In this document: piece by piece, positions 14,476 to 14,511 of the stretch
How the letters are laid out: every line of letters begins with the position of its first letter
How positions within the stretch are numbered: position 1 is the first letter of the stretch
NCBI GenBank assembly: GCA_964557575.1
Contig: CAZLBC010000107.1
Span: forward strand, 1-14,511
Source of the DNA: CAZLBC01 sp964557575
Lineage (GTDB): Bacteria; Planctomycetota; Phycisphaerae; SM23-33
Reading direction: 5' to 3'
DNA: 14,511 nucleotides
Notes under the pieces: model-generated
The model's database searches: none
Seen by the model: only the letters and a program-made list of their open reading frames with translations
Told to the model about the DNA's origin: nothing
Translations under genes and position numbers: made by a program

Positions 14476-14511
14476 GTCACCGGTCATTCTATATGAAATC
14501 AAACAATAGAC

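Noticed and set aside
1..14511. CRISPR array, tRNA, rRNA or insertion sequence
   Set aside because: No regularly spaced repeats, no tRNA-like cloverleaf or rRNA stretches, and no transposase reading frame were seen.

Overview
The window is mostly G+C-rich (the lacZ, cytochrome and oxidoreductase genes look well above 60% by eye). It combines a secreted family 2 beta-galactosidase, a Tat-exported Gfo/Idh/MocA oxidoreductase, a large exported c-type cytochrome/beta-propeller protein related to the hydrazine synthase alpha subunit, and a membrane-anchored Ser/Thr kinase-like protein with a sugar-binding-like outer domain. This gene mix suggests a polysaccharide-degrading bacterium of the Planctomycetota/Lentisphaerota/Kiritimatiellota (PVC) group. 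That placement is an inference from gene content; the window has no rRNA or other phylogenetic marker.

Layout. 11-1689 (minus): a two-gene type II restriction-modification operon with an XhoI/PaeR7I-like endonuclease followed by a beta-class methyltransferase. Its stop and start codons overlap as TGATG, and it is visibly poorer in G+C than the rest. 1972-5175 (plus): a secreted LacZ-type beta-galactosidase. 5358-6203 (minus): an alpha/beta-hydrolase of the putative esterase family, convergent with lacZ. 6277-7007 (minus): a higBA toxin-antitoxin pair with a clear sigma70-like promoter covered by a perfect palindrome. 7182-7637 (minus): what looks like the C-terminal part of a tandem LEA2/WHy protein that has lost its first domain. 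7661-10525 (minus): the diheme HzsA-like protein. 10777-12144 (plus): the Gfo/Idh/MocA protein, divergent from the cytochrome across 251 bp. 12145-12603: no intact gene, but a decayed AbiEii-type nucleotidyltransferase with a 19-bp-period tandem duplication that breaks its frame. 12604 to the right edge (minus): the kinase-like receptor.

Functionally, the exported hydrolase, the exported NAD(P)-type oxidoreductase and the exported cytochrome fit sugar harvesting and oxidation outside the cytoplasm, and the kinase could sense a carbohydrate ligand. The restriction-modification operon, higBA and the AbiEii remnant are defence or selfish modules scattered among these metabolic genes. The most interesting item is the HzsA-like protein: its first CxxCH motif is followed four residues later by Tyr, the spacing I recall for the unusual Tyr-ligated haem of hydrazine synthase, yet it sits in a carbohydrate setting and carries an N-terminal discoidin-like domain.
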